64,000 nt of DNA from a virus (IMGVR_UViG_3300044948_000997:1-64000), one strand, 5' to 3'; positions 8,309-17,326 are shown, counted from the stretch's first letter. Made by a program: numbers and translations. Notes: a model not told the origin generated them from the letters alone.

Positions 8309-9288
8309 ATTAATGATCTGTTTTTTTTATCTTCTTGTAAAAAATACCTTTCATCCATTAAGTCATAGTTTGGAATGATAACATTCTGATAATTTAAAAT
8401 ATGTTCATATACAATATCACAAATTAGTTCATGACCTTTTTTGGTTGGATGTTGGCATTTGGAAATCCAACCAAACTCACTAGTTTTTTCAATATTAAAA
8501 TTTCTAAAACCATAATTTGGTATTAAATCGTCTCTATTTTCTAAATGTAATAACATTTCAATCATAGAACCATACCCCATGGGTTGTATAATGTTATACC
8601 AAGGTATTTTATTAATTAATTTACTTACAATATTTCTTCTTAAAACACTTTCATTACCTTTCATTAATGTTTTAAAAAAATAGTCACGATTTAATTCTGG
8701 AGTAAAACCACTTATTAATAATAATTTAGTGTGGGTTATCTCACACCAATTTAACAACATAAACATATCTAACAAAAATTCTGAAAGTACAAATTTTTCA
8801 GTGTATATACTTTCACCAAAATGATCTTGTAATTGAGCGTAACCCAATCTATTTTTATCCGCATAACTTGGCCACAATGTTGTGGCGTGACAACTAACAT
8901 CACAAATTTCATTTGCCACATCAAATCTTGAAAAATCTGACACAACAAAAACCAATATTTTTTCGTGAGCAACTTCAATATTTAAACCCGGATTTAAAAA
9001 TAACTCCCTAATTGCAAACCGATTTCCTTTACCCGACATACCTAAATTTATTGGTATATAATCGGTTAAGTGTTTTTCACATAATTGATTTATAAATGAC
9101 CCAATCCTTCCTTGTTCAAACGCGGCTGGCTCACTTCTCATTTTCTCTACGTCCCAATTATTTTTTTCCCATAATTCGTAATCTTCGGTGCCTGATCCAG
9201 CACAAAAACTATCACCAATACCTATTAGTAATTTTGTTTCTGAATGTATTATTTTATTATAACCATTAGTGTTTTTTGACATGTCCAT
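8305..9288 (-). CDS. SGNH hydrolase-like protein
   Basis: About 327 aa. IGIGDSFCAGSG near residue 26 is the GDS nucleophile block and CQHPTKKGHE near the C-terminus supplies the His. More divergent than the other SGNH copies. The exact start is uncertain: ATGs at 9294, 9288 and 9282 are in frame, and a TATTTATGTA element overlaps the first, so a later one is preferred. Acyl-esterase activity is inferred from the family. Confidence 0.6.
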   Translation of the reverse strand: MDMSKNTNGYNKIIHSETKLLIGIGDSFCAGSGTEDYELWEKNNWDVEKMRSEPAAFEQGRIGSFINQLCEKHLTDYIPINLGMSGKGNRFAIRELFLNPGLNIEVAHEKILVFVVSDFSRFDVANEICDVSCHATTLWPSYADKNRLGYAQLQDHFGESIYTEKFVLSEFLLDMFMLLNWCEITHTKLLLISGFTPELNRDYFFKTLMKGNESVLRRNIVSKLINKIPWYNIIQPMGYGSMIEMLLHLENRDDLIPNYGFRNFNIEKTSEFGWISKCQHPTKKGHELICDIVYEHILNYQNVIIPNYDLMDERYFLQEDKKNRSLI

Positions 9289-9401
9289 ATACATAAATAT
9301 AACACTTTTTTTTCATAAAATAAACATATGTTTATGGTAAATTAAAGACCTCATTATTAAGTGGGGTTGATTATGTCTGATTTTAATTTTATATTTTACT
9401 T

Positions 9402-10769
9402 ATGAATTTACCAAAAATTATTTTAGGATACGATGTGGTGACATCCGGCGGTGAATTACCAAACTGTCTAAACCCCAAATATATTAATACATTTTATGAA
9501 TCTAATAAGTTTAAATTTAGTGACTCTGTAAAATATTTTAATAAGAATTGGGGTTTTGATTGTCCAGTTTTTATTGGTAATCATTATGACCAAATAACAA
9601 AAAGGAAATCAATTTACGATATCATTAACGATAGAAAAGAGAGAAATCCATATAATTGGTATTACTTAATTGAACCGTACGGAGGTCTTGACATCTTTTT
9701 TGGGGATCACTTAATTCAAAAAGATTTTGTATTAAATTTTATGTCAGATGAGGCAATTAATGAAATTGTTAACCATATGGGTAATTTATTAATCAATTAC
9801 GTAATTGATGGCGGTATTGGTATTAATGAAGAAAATTTTAAAAAGTTGGCGGAATTTACAAGAAGTAAAAAAATACCAGATGAAAAGGTGTTTTTAATAT
9901 TTTCAGATTTTAAATTAAAAGATAACTTACAAAAGTTAGGTATTAATTATAATTTTTTAGATTATAACTTTTATTTAATTTTTAAATCGTTAGAATTTGG
10001 TAGAAATATGAAATCCAATAAATCCACAATAACAACAAAAGAGGAATTTATTGATAGTATTGGTAAACCAAAAAAAGATTTTTTACATTTAACGGGTAGA
10101 TGGAAATTACATAGACTATTGATTTTAAGTCAATTACAAAAATTGGGAATTGATAATAATTTGGTTTCTTGGGATAATAGACATTATTATGACAGACTAA
10201 TCAACGATTTTTTAAAATTAGACAATAACATCATTTTTGCGGAAATGTTAAAAACAAAATCTAAAGTTTTAGATGTTGAAAACATAAAAAACGTAATGGG
10301 TTTTGGATTTGAAAATAAGGGAATTTACCTTAGTAGTTACATTAGTTTAGTTACGGAATCTATTTTTTTTGAGGAAAAAGGTAAAGGTTTAATTAATTCT
10401 AATTTCCCAAGCGGGTTTCTATCTGAAAAAATATGGAAACCGATTGGACACTGTCAACCTTTTATATTGATTGGTCCCGCTAAATCATTACAATACATTA
10501 AAGAACGATATCAATTTAAAACTTTTCACCCATTTATAGATGAAGACTATGACAATGAACTTAACGATGAATTAAGATTAGAATTAATACAAAAAGAAAT
10601 TGAAAAATTTTCAAATAAAACTGAAAATGAAAAAATTGAATTTTTAAATGAGGTTAAAGATATTTGCATTTACAATCAAGAAAAGTTTCTTTCTTTTGGG
10701 TTTGAAATGGATAATCCTGTTGAAGATAATCCAGAATTGGCGTCCGTATATCAATTTTTACAACACTAA
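9402..10769 (+). CDS. putative glycosyltransferase-like protein
   Basis: 455 aa, no signal peptide. The C-terminal part LSEKIWKPIGHCQPFILIG followed by TFHPFIDEDYD (about residues 342-387) resembles the acceptor/donor-site region of fucosyltransferase- or exostosin-like enzymes found in phage and capsule loci (sEK..kp....Pfi.ig...TF..fid..YD). The N-terminal half is not recognised. It stands alone between an SGNH gene and the endolysin. Glycan transfer is a moderate-confidence inference. Confidence 0.5.
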   Translation: MNLPKIILGYDVVTSGGELPNCLNPKYINTFYESNKFKFSDSVKYFNKNWGFDCPVFIGNHYDQITKRKSIYDIINDRKERNPYNWYYLIEPYGGLDIFFGDHLIQKDFVLNFMSDEAINEIVNHMGNLLINYVIDGGIGINEENFKKLAEFTRSKKIPDEKVFLIFSDFKLKDNLQKLGINYNFLDYNFYLIFKSLEFGRNMKSNKSTITTKEEFIDSIGKPKKDFLHLTGRWKLHRLLILSQLQKLGIDNNLVSWDNRHYYDRLINDFLKLDNNIIFAEMLKTKSKVLDVENIKNVMGFGFENKGIYLSSYISLVTESIFFEEKGKGLINSNFPSGFLSEKIWKPIGHCQPFILIGPAKSLQYIKERYQFKTFHPFIDEDYDNELNDELRLELIQKEIEKFSNKTENEKIEFLNEVKDICIYNQEKFLSFGFEMDNPVEDNPELASVYQFLQH

Positions 10770-10790
10770 TACTCAATATGATTTAAGGTG

Positions 10791-10800
10791 TATTTATATA
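10791..10800 (+). promoter_or_regulatory. TATTTATA motif
   Basis: TATTTATATA 27 nt upstream of the endolysin ATG. A lysis gene behind this element supports late timing for the motif. Confidence 0.6.
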
Positions 10801-10827
10801 AGAATAAACTTATAAACAAATACACGT

Positions 10828-11673
10828 ATGTTACTTAAATTAGGATCAGAAGGAGAAGATGTAAAAAAACTCCAAGTAAAATTAGGGGTTGACCCAATTG
10901 GTAAATTTGGACCAAAAACCGAAGCCGCGGTAAAGAATTGGCAATCTAAAAATGGATTATCGGCAGATGGTATTGTCGGAGATAAGACTTGGGGAGTTAT
11001 TATGGGTATAACCGAACAAGTTAGTGCACCTACGGTTATTACCGAACCCGCACCTGTTAAGAGTGTTGGTGGGTTAAAATTAGAAAAATTAAAAGGTCAT
11101 ATTCCAGATAGTGTTATCTCTATGATTCCTGATACTGCAGCTAAGTTTCAAATAGACACTCCGTTAAGGTTAGCCCATTTCTTGGCACAATGTGGACATG
11201 AGAGTGGTGGATTTAGATTGACAAAAGAAAATTTAAACTATTCAGCTAAAGGATTGAATGGTACATTTAAGAAATATTTTCCAACACTTGAATCCGCAAT
11301 TCCTTATGAGAGAAAACCTGATAAAATTGCAAATAAAGTATATGGTGGAAGAATGGGTAACGGACCTGAATCGTCAGGAGAAGGTGCAAAGTTTTGTGGA
11401 CGTGGTTATATCCAATTAACAGGAAAAGAAAACTACACAGCATTCGGTAAATCAATAAACGAAGATATATTATCTAATCCAGATAAAGTTGCATCAAATT
11501 ATGCGTTATTATCTGCGGCTTGGTTCTTCAGTAAGAATGGGTTACATAAAATGGCTGACGAGGGGTCAAGTGACACTGTTGTTACTAAAATAACTAAGAG
11601 AGTAAACGGTGGAACAATTGGATTACCTGACCGTATAAAACACTTTAAAGAATATTATTCTTTATTATCGTAA
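10828..11673 (+). CDS. endolysin: peptidoglycan-binding domain plus GH19 hydrolase
   Basis: 281 aa. Residues 1-60 form a PG_binding_1 domain (LGSEGEDVKKLQVKLG, then DGIVGDKTWG). Residues 85-281 form a GH19 chitinase/lysozyme-type domain with the catalytic Glu in CGHESGGF (E125) and the conserved GRGYIQLTGKENY (191-203). GH19 endolysins cleave the glycan strands of peptidoglycan at the end of infection. No signal peptide, so release probably needs a holin; candidates are at 54481 and 55104. Monocistronic, with a TATTTATA motif and a terminator. Confidence 0.92.
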   Translation: MLLKLGSEGEDVKKLQVKLGVDPIGKFGPKTEAAVKNWQSKNGLSADGIVGDKTWGVIMGITEQVSAPTVITEPAPVKSVGGLKLEKLKGHIPDSVISMIPDTAAKFQIDTPLRLAHFLAQCGHESGGFRLTKENLNYSAKGLNGTFKKYFPTLESAIPYERKPDKIANKVYGGRMGNGPESSGEGAKFCGRGYIQLTGKENYTAFGKSINEDILSNPDKVASNYALLSAAWFFSKNGLHKMADEGSSDTVVTKITKRVNGGTIGLPDRIKHFKEYYSLLS

Positions 11674-11680
11674 TAAAAAA

Positions 11681-11701
11681 GGGACTTTATAGTCCCTTTT
11701 T
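11681..11701 (+). terminator. bidirectional intrinsic terminator
   Basis: gggact 11681-11686 with agtccc 11691-11696, T run after and A run before. It separates the endolysin from the convergent minus-strand gene, whose stop codon lies inside it. Confidence 0.85.
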
Positions 11702-13225
11702 AAATTCATTTATATCTTGTGCGGTATCGGCATCTAATTCCGTACCTTCCGTTTTAAATTTATCTTTAATACCTTCCCAAGCGTTTTTACTTAAAAAATA
11801 AGAGTCAACGTCTAATAATGGTGTGATTGCAACAAAATAATCATTATCATTGGTTGAATACTTATCAACGTAAAATCTTTCTTTTGTTTTTGGGTTTTCT
11901 ATTATTTCCTCTTCAATTTTATCATAAGAAGGGTCATATACATTTCCATTTTTCTCTAACCAATCACTTGTAATGTTATTCCATAAACCATATTTTTTTT
12001 GAATTGTTTTGTATAAAATTATTGATTCATTTACAATTCCTGCCCTTTCTTCTTGTAAACGTAAATCTTTATTTAGATATTCACTTAATGACTTTATACC
12101 TTCATTTCTGTCTTTTTTAATCATCTCATCATTCAACAACTTACCTAAACCATATTTTTTAACGGCCCTAAGAATTTCAAAATTTGGAAATCTATTTCTA
12201 AAGTCACCAGCTGGTGTTAAAACAATATATAATTCACGTAACTTTTGATCCATAAAATCCCATGAATTAGGTTTTTGTATTTTTAACATGGCATCTATAT
12301 ATTGCTTTTTGTAAACCCTATCCATACGAGAAAATTCATACATATCACCTTCTCTCTCGTTTATTTTAGCCACGGTATTTTGAGCTTCAAGTTCGTTGTT
12401 ACTAAATTTAAGAGGTTGAAGTACATCTTTATATTCCGATAATTGCGGGTATATTGCTACAATTTCACCCCAAGTCTTTCCTACTTCACCTGGATTTTTA
12501 ATGTCTGTTATTTCGTAACCTGTTGCGTGATATCTTTCTTTTGAAAATACTTGTATTGCACACAAATAATATTTTTTAACTTCAGTATCTTCAGATTCAA
12601 ATTTTGATTCATCGATTACAAAATAAAATGTACCACCATCTTTTCTATAAGATCCCCACCGATTACTTCCAGACCTCCATGTGATACACCAAGCGTGCCA
12701 ACCAGGTCTAAGTTCATTCAGTAATTTTTCCTCATACCAACCAAATTTAACTGCATCGGATTGGTTCATTGGCTGGTAAACTCTAAATCCAGGTAGATTT
12801 ATTTTTGCAGATGGTTCATCAAACCAAAGTTTTTTTGATATTTCAGCGGTCTCTTCATTAAATTTTGTTTTACTTAAAAGTTCACTATTTTGACTTACAT
12901 CATCACCATCTTGAGGTTCAGTTGTGTACTCACCAATTAAAAATTTTAATTGTTCAATATTATATTTTGTAATGTCTTTTAAATCACTTTCAAATTTTAT
13001 AGTATCGTGATTACCACTGAAATGTCTTAAAAAAGTGTCGACTTGAGGAATCCCAAGTTTAAGTCCATTTTGTATTTGTTTAAAACGGGGATAATATTTA
13101 GTTGTAATATCGTTAACAATTTGGTCCCTAGACGGTGAGTTTTCCACCCCAGAATTAATCAATATTGAATTGATAATCGCTTTACTTGGTCCTGGTTGTT
13201 CTAAAAGTAAATCTGTAATCTTCAT
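11687..13225 (-). CDS. large phage protein with WCITWRS motif
   Basis: 512 aa, N-terminus MKITDLLLEQPGPSKAI. The central WHAWCITWRSGSNRWGSY followed by a beta segment (about residues 178-203) parallels the GHCGRTS region of the 516-aa product at 1984; similar W-C-T/I-x-R/S blocks occur in large uncharacterised phage proteins. It is preceded by a minus-strand TATTTATATG element 14 nt upstream, so it is probably late. The C-terminal region is Lys/Glu-rich. Function unknown; packaged virion protein is one possibility. Confidence 0.7.
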   Translation of the reverse strand: MKITDLLLEQPGPSKAIINSILINSGVENSPSRDQIVNDITTKYYPRFKQIQNGLKLGIPQVDTFLRHFSGNHDTIKFESDLKDITKYNIEQLKFLIGEYTTEPQDGDDVSQNSELLSKTKFNEETAEISKKLWFDEPSAKINLPGFRVYQPMNQSDAVKFGWYEEKLLNELRPGWHAWCITWRSGSNRWGSYRKDGGTFYFVIDESKFESEDTEVKKYYLCAIQVFSKERYHATGYEITDIKNPGEVGKTWGEIVAIYPQLSEYKDVLQPLKFSNNELEAQNTVAKINEREGDMYEFSRMDRVYKKQYIDAMLKIQKPNSWDFMDQKLRELYIVLTPAGDFRNRFPNFEILRAVKKYGLGKLLNDEMIKKDRNEGIKSLSEYLNKDLRLQEERAGIVNESIILYKTIQKKYGLWNNITSDWLEKNGNVYDPSYDKIEEEIIENPKTKERFYVDKYSTNDNDYFVAITPLLDVDSYFLSKNAWEGIKDKFKTEGTELDADTAQDINEFKKGL

Positions 13226-13239
13226 AATAAGATAAATAT

Positions 13240-13249
13240 CATATAAATA
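13240..13249 (-). promoter_or_regulatory. TATTTATA motif
   Basis: Reads TATTTATATG on the minus strand, 14 nt before the ATG at 13225. Shows the motif is oriented with the gene on both strands. Confidence 0.5.
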
Positions 13250-13278
13250 TCGTTTCCGTAATATCTAAACGAAATTAA

Positions 13279-13629
13279 CTATGAAAATACGTTTTCATTT
13301 TTTATACAACTATTTTTTAAATGACCTAACTCGTGCGAAATTGATTGAATCATTTTTTCAATCATTAAGATTTTAACCAAATTATCGGGACTATTTAAAC
13401 CACCATCTTGGTGATTATTATTTAAAAAGGCCATTTTAATGAGGTTGTCATTCTCCATTTTAGATATCCTTTCCTTTTTTCTTTGAAAATATCTTTTAGA
13501 GTTTTCTCTCGTACAATCAATACAGTAGTTACTATGACCATCTAAAACCAGTTTATTTTTATAAAAATGGTTGTTATCCAACGGCTTCTCACTTTTACAT
13601 CCTGAACACTTTTTCTTAATTTCTTCCAT
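13279..13629 (-). CDS. zinc-finger protein
   Basis: 116 aa. The N-terminal half has CSGCKSEKPL and NYCIDCTRE (about residues 8-40), the four-Cys ribbon common in phage HNH-associated or regulatory proteins. The C-terminal half is helical without an HNH motif. It has a host-type -7 box rather than TATTTATA, suggesting early expression (inference). Probably binds nucleic acid. Confidence 0.6.
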   Translation of the reverse strand: MEEIKKKCSGCKSEKPLDNNHFYKNKLVLDGHSNYCIDCTRENSKRYFQRKKERISKMENDNLIKMAFLNNNHQDGGLNSPDNLVKILMIEKMIQSISHELGHLKNSCIKNENVFS

Positions 13630-13649
13630 AATATAATTTATTTACAATA

Positions 13650-13657
13650 CAAAAGTA
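13650..13657 (-). promoter_or_regulatory. host-type -7 box
   Basis: TACTTTTG on the minus strand, 21 nt before the ATG of the zinc-finger gene. No convincing -33 box. Confidence 0.45.
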
Positions 13658-13689
13658 TGTATATTATTATAAATCACCAAATATTTTAA

Positions 13690-13697
13690 TATATTTG
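13690..13697 (+). promoter_or_regulatory. host-type -7 box
   Basis: TATATTTG matches TAnnTTTG, 20 nt upstream of the ATG at 13718. It is divergent from the box at 13650. Confidence 0.5.
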
Positions 13698-13717
13698 TGT
13701 GAGATAAATTTTCTCGT

Positions 13718-14287
13718 ATGGGTAAAGAATTAATTACAAAAATTGGATATTACTCAATATTCTCAGAAAAAACAATAAAGGGTGAGATGTTTATTGTTGA
13801 TAGTGGTAAAACACTTTATGTTGCTAAGTTTAAAAAGACCATAGCGAACCCATACAGGGACGTGAAGGAGTTTAAATCTCTTTCTAAGGCTAAAGACTAT
13901 GTTGGTCTTAAATTGGTTAAAAAACGACAGGAAAGGAAGAAAAAGATTGACTCACTACCTAAATGTCTTTATTTGGTTTTAATTAAAGAAGAATCGACAG
14001 AAAAGACCTTTGTTAAGGTTGGTATTACATCTAAAAGATTTATAATGAGACGTTTTAGTAAAGCTTATGGATATGAGGGGTATATTGTTGAAACCATACT
14101 AAGAAGGATAGACACTCCTAATGCCGAAAAATTAGAAAGTGAAATTAAAGAAAAACTTAATAAAAAAAGGTCTGTAAAAAAATACAGACCAATTTTAGAA
14201 TCTTTTTCAGGTTATTCCGAATGTTTTGATTTCTTGTGTCTTGAAGAAATAGTTAAAATATTTGATCAAGTGTCGTCAAAAAGTTAA
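13718..14287 (+). CDS. GIY-YIG/T5orf172-like nuclease-domain protein
   Basis: 189 aa. From about residue 83: LYLVLIKEES, then VKVGITSKRFIMRRFS, then an AEKLESEIK helix and SGYSECFDF. This order matches the T5orf172/MUG113 branch of the GIY-YIG superfamily (Y-x-V, V-K-V-G-x-S/T, x-R-x, E). The N-terminal 80 residues are basic and may bind DNA. Inferred role: structure- or site-specific DNA cleavage, or a homing-type selfish function. It converges with the next gene by 4 nt. Confidence 0.65.
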   Translation: MGKELITKIGYYSIFSEKTIKGEMFIVDSGKTLYVAKFKKTIANPYRDVKEFKSLSKAKDYVGLKLVKKRQERKKKIDSLPKCLYLVLIKEESTEKTFVKVGITSKRFIMRRFSKAYGYEGYIVETILRRIDTPNAEKLESEIKEKLNKKRSVKKYRPILESFSGYSECFDFLCLEEIVKIFDQVSSKS

Positions 14288-14679
14288 TCACAATTTGGAC
14301 CCCATCCGAAAAAATCCATTAATTTACCCCATAAATCACGACCTAAGTAACCTTGTTGAATTAATTTTTTAGTGGATTTACAACCAACTAACCCATCAAC
14401 GTCTAATCCATTGTTTTTTTGGAAAATTGCAAGAGCACCTTTTGATTTGTCTCCCCACGCACCGTCAGTGTTAATTACAATAATTGGTGCCTTTGGGTTT
14501 AATTTAAAATCATATGACCCATCCCAAACACCTCTAATATTTTTAGATTGTAGATATTTGTTCAATGCTGATTGAACATGGTGAATATCTTCGGGAGTGT
14601 CGGTATCACCATATTGTTCATTTAATTGCGTGTCAATAATCTTTTTAATTTGATTTTCTGTGAATATATATTTTTTCAT
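14284..14679 (-). CDS. ITExQ-motif protein with peptidoglycan-binding-like domain
   Basis: 131 aa. The N-terminus KKYIFTENQIKKIID is a variant of the shared peptide. Residues 70-115 (GAWGDKSKGALAIFQKNN, then DGLVGCKSTKKLI) look like a PG_binding_1 domain. Such a module would bind the murein layer, fitting a virion protein that contacts the wall during DNA entry. It lies 6 nt downstream of the GAF-like gene in a late-motif operon. Confidence 0.7.
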   Translation of the reverse strand: MKKYIFTENQIKKIIDTQLNEQYGDTDTPEDIHHVQSALNKYLQSKNIRGVWDGSYDFKLNPKAPIIVINTDGAWGDKSKGALAIFQKNNGLDVDGLVGCKSTKKLIQQGYLGRDLWGKLMDFFGWGPNCD

Positions 14680-14685
14680 AATATG

Positions 14686-15312
14686 TTACTTTGATTTAAG
14701 GTATATTGATAAATATCCCGCTAATCGACTACCTCTCTCTATTAAAAAATCTTTTTGTGTTTGTGTTAGTTTCTTCTTATCTCTATAGTCCACCCCCATT
14801 GTTCCAATACATTTATCTGTTACAATGTCAAATAACCCAATTACATACGATGCATTAGTCCCCGTTGCATCAGCTGCGGACTTCAATCCATAAGTTGCAA
14901 TGGTGTCATCTTTAAAATCGGAAATCCACAAATGTTTATGTTCCATAATGTAATTCATTGATCTTGAATATAACGATAATGGGATGTCTGTGAATAAATG
15001 AATAATACTACCAATTCCGGGTTTAACATCCTCATATGTTATTGAAAACTTTTGAATTGATTTGTTAGTGTGAAGAAAATGACCGCCATTGTGAAATTGA
15101 CTTATCCAAATTCTGTCGGCATCTACCATATCTCTAATTTCCGATATTTCATCAAAAATAACCAAATTTCTTTCAATATCATCTTTAACGATGTCTTTTG
15201 ATACTGGTTTAGATAGTTTAGCTTTTACATATTCAAGTCCCGCTGGACCAACTAATGCGGTAATAACCGCAACTAAAACCATACCAATCAATTCTATTGT
15301 GTGTTGTTCCAT
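14686..15312 (-). CDS. membrane-anchored GAF-like protein
   Basis: 208 aa. One N-terminal transmembrane helix (about 8-28) and a linker, then a GAF-like alpha/beta domain (about 60-200) with DRIWISQFHNGGH, then NASYVIGLFD and GTMGVDYRD. GAF domains bind small ligands or mediate sensing. It heads an operon with the PG-binding-like gene and has a TATTTATAGA element just upstream. It may be a virion or lysis-timing membrane protein; not certain. Confidence 0.6.
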   Translation of the reverse strand: MEQHTIELIGMVLVAVITALVGPAGLEYVKAKLSKPVSKDIVKDDIERNLVIFDEISEIRDMVDADRIWISQFHNGGHFLHTNKSIQKFSITYEDVKPGIGSIIHLFTDIPLSLYSRSMNYIMEHKHLWISDFKDDTIATYGLKSAADATGTNASYVIGLFDIVTDKCIGTMGVDYRDKKKLTQTQKDFLIERGSRLAGYLSIYLKSK

Positions 15313-15321
15313 AGTAATAAT

Positions 15322-15331
15322 TCTATAAATA
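15322..15331 (-). promoter_or_regulatory. TATTTATA motif
   Basis: TATTTATAGA on the minus strand, 9 nt before the ATG at 15312. Confidence 0.5.
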
Positions 15332-15450
15332 CTGATATATAAAATAAAATTTTAAATTTTATAACGTTTACCTTATAATAAACCGAAATTTATTTTAAAC
15401 TGACAAATAGTCGTTCTATTTTTGAGTGTTTTTACAATATATAACTTATT

Positions 15451-15524
15451 TATTTTTGTTGTCGGGGGACAAAATAAACTTATATAAATTAATATACGGG
15501 AGATTTCACAAACTCCCTTTTTTT
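15451..15524 (+). promoter_or_regulatory. promoter plus leader terminator (possible attenuator)
   Basis: A TATTTTTG -7 box at 15451-15458 (another at 15417-15424) is followed by a leader ending in a hairpin (gggag 15498-15502 with ctccc 15513-15517) and seven T residues, 18 nt before the ATG at 15543. No plus-strand gene lies upstream to be terminated, so it either attenuates the downstream operon or makes a ~60-nt RNA. Confidence 0.45.
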
Positions 15525-15542
15525 ATGTATATTATGTGAGAT

Positions 15543-16094
15543 ATGAGCAAGATAATTAACTTTTTTGGTGGACCTGGAATAGGTAAATCCACACAAGCAT
15601 CAGGTTTATTTACCGAGATGAAAAAACACCATATGAGTGTTGAATATACATACGAATTCCCAAAAGAAGTTGCGTGGGAAGGAAATATATCCCAATTAAG
15701 AGATCAGTTTTTTATTACCGCAAATCAACATAGAAACATTAGTCGTCTTTATGGTAAGGTTGATTACATCATTGTTGATTCTCCAATAATTCTTGGTTGT
15801 TTTTACGAGCAAAGATATGGTGAGGGTTATCCAGCATCATTCTATGGGATGACCGGTTTAAGTGACTTTATTTGGAAATTATTTAAACAATATGAAAATA
15901 TAAACATAGTATTAAAAAGAAATAATGAGACATATGACCCTAACGGTAGGATACAAGATTTACGAGAAGCTGAAGAAATTGATAATGATATTAAACAAAC
16001 ATTGGATATTAATAGCATACCTTATAGTGAATTTTCTGTTCATAACAACACTCCTTTGGAGATTTACAACTATTTAATAGAAAACAATTTATGA
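15543..16094 (+). CDS. P-loop kinase-like ATPase (AAA_28 type)
   Basis: 183 aa. Walker A GGPGIGKST at residues 9-17 and VDYIIVDSP as Walker B near 76-84. The fold resembles NadR-kinase or deoxynucleoside-kinase-like P-loop proteins common in phages. Substrate not evident; nucleoside or ribosylnicotinamide phosphorylation are family possibilities. It overlaps the secreted nuclease gene by 4 nt. Confidence 0.7.
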   Translation: MSKIINFFGGPGIGKSTQASGLFTEMKKHHMSVEYTYEFPKEVAWEGNISQLRDQFFITANQHRNISRLYGKVDYIIVDSPIILGCFYEQRYGEGYPASFYGMTGLSDFIWKLFKQYENINIVLKRNNETYDPNGRIQDLREAEEIDNDIKQTLDINSIPYSEFSVHNNTPLEIYNYLIENNL

Positions 16095-16750
16095 GGAAAA
16101 ATTTAGGTTCTTATGTGGGGATAACATTGATGACGGTGATGTTATCATTAATTACAGTTTTTACATTTGCACAAGATGTGGTGGTATTAAAACATACAAA
16201 TTACACATCACATTTCAGTAAATCAAAGAAGTATCCGGTAATGGTAGAATGGTGGGAAACAAAGGTAAAAATTGGTTGTCCAAACCCTATTCCACGTAAA
16301 GATAATTTCAAACCAGACCCTCAATTACCAAACGAAACAAATATTGGAAACGATTATGTGGGAAGTGGATTTGATAGGGGTCATCTAATGCCAGCAAAAT
16401 CAAATCAATGTCAAACTCCCGCAATACAAGATGAGTGTTTCTATTATTCAAATATGGTGGCACAATATCACCGATTAAATGCGGGTGATTGGAAATCATT
16501 AGAAACTCTAACAAGAGATGTTGCATTAATAAGTGATTCGGTTCATGTATGGGCAGGAAATGTGGGTGAATTAAAAAAGATAGGAAAAATTTCCGTTCCG
16601 ACACAATGTTGGAAAGTTTTTTATGTGGTTAAGAATAAGGAATGGTTTGCGTTCTTATTTGAGAACGACTTATCTAAACCAGACGGTATAAATAATAACA
16701 AAGTAGAGGTTAGTGATATTGAAAAACTAACTGGATTTAAATTTAAATGA
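16091..16750 (+). CDS. secreted DNA/RNA non-specific endonuclease (NUC1 type)
   Basis: 219 aa. An N-terminal signal peptide (about 1-28, ending TFAQ) precedes a beta-beta-alpha metal nuclease domain. The motif DRGHLMPAKS (about residues 96-105) holds the catalytic His, and YYSNMVAQYHRLN supplies the Asn for metal binding. The family degrades DNA and RNA outside the cytoplasm. In a phage this could clear extracellular DNA, attack periplasmic DNA of competitors, or scavenge nucleotides. It is cotranscribed with the kinase (4-nt overlap), suggesting nucleotide recycling as one option. Confidence 0.85.
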   Translation: MRKNLGSYVGITLMTVMLSLITVFTFAQDVVVLKHTNYTSHFSKSKKYPVMVEWWETKVKIGCPNPIPRKDNFKPDPQLPNETNIGNDYVGSGFDRGHLMPAKSNQCQTPAIQDECFYYSNMVAQYHRLNAGDWKSLETLTRDVALISDSVHVWAGNVGELKKIGKISVPTQCWKVFYVVKNKEWFAFLFENDLSKPDGINNNKVEVSDIEKLTGFKFK

Positions 16751-16950
16751 TGTTACCAAGAGAATATGTAAATTACGAAGATAAACTGTATTGGGTTTAC
16801 CGTAAAGTTAAACATTACCAAGTTAAAGAGGGTAGTATTAACGATTTAAAGGAATTTTGGTTATGTGATATGGTTGTTAGAAATAAAAATCAAAACGACG
16901 ACACCCTTTTGTTTATGAGGGAAATTGAGGAGGCGGTTATCGTTTCCTAA
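16747..16950 (+). CDS. 67-aa protein of unknown function
   Basis: Overlaps the nuclease stop by 4 nt (ATGATG), so it is the third gene of that operon. Aromatic/charged: YEDKLYWVYRKVKHYQV, then FWLCDMVVR. It looks like a small single-domain beta protein. It converges with the HExxH gene. No family recognised. Confidence 0.6.
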   Translation: MMLPREYVNYEDKLYWVYRKVKHYQVKEGSINDLKEFWLCDMVVRNKNQNDDTLLFMREIEEAVIVS

Positions 16951-17326
16951 TCTCTTTTAAACATATTTTGGTGTATTTGTCCTCATTACGTTTGGCTTGT
17001 CTTTCTAACGGATTATGGGAATAGTATCTTGATAACTCATATTCCCGATATTTTCTACGAACTTGTAAATAATGCGTATATTCATGAATAACGGTTGCAA
17101 CTAAATCGTAGATTGTGTTGTTATTGGGTAAGTAAATTATAATTTCATTTCGATAAAAACAATAGTTACCAAAAATATCAAAGTTATCCGATTTTCGTTT
17201 TCTTTCACTAAATCTAAAGAGAAGTTTTCTCTTTTTTCTATGACACAACCCAAAATACAATTCACACCATTTTAAGGCGGCAGTTGCATAACGTTTTTTG
17301 GATTCAGTGTCGATAGTTCTACTCAT
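16937..17326 (-). CDS. HExxH zinc-peptidase-like protein (SprT-like)
   Basis: 129 aa. VIHEYTHYLQ near residues 87-96 is an HExxH metal-binding helix, and RQAKRNEDKY further on could supply a third ligand. The N-terminal half is basic. The architecture recalls small SprT- or Wss1-like phage metalloproteins. A protease role is inferred from the motif only. It is the last gene of a minus-strand trio (overlaps the upstream gene by 8 nt). Confidence 0.6.
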   Translation of the reverse strand: MSRTIDTESKKRYATAALKWCELYFGLCHRKKRKLLFRFSERKRKSDNFDIFGNYCFYRNEIIIYLPNNNTIYDLVATVIHEYTHYLQVRRKYREYELSRYYSHNPLERQAKRNEDKYTKICLKEIRKR

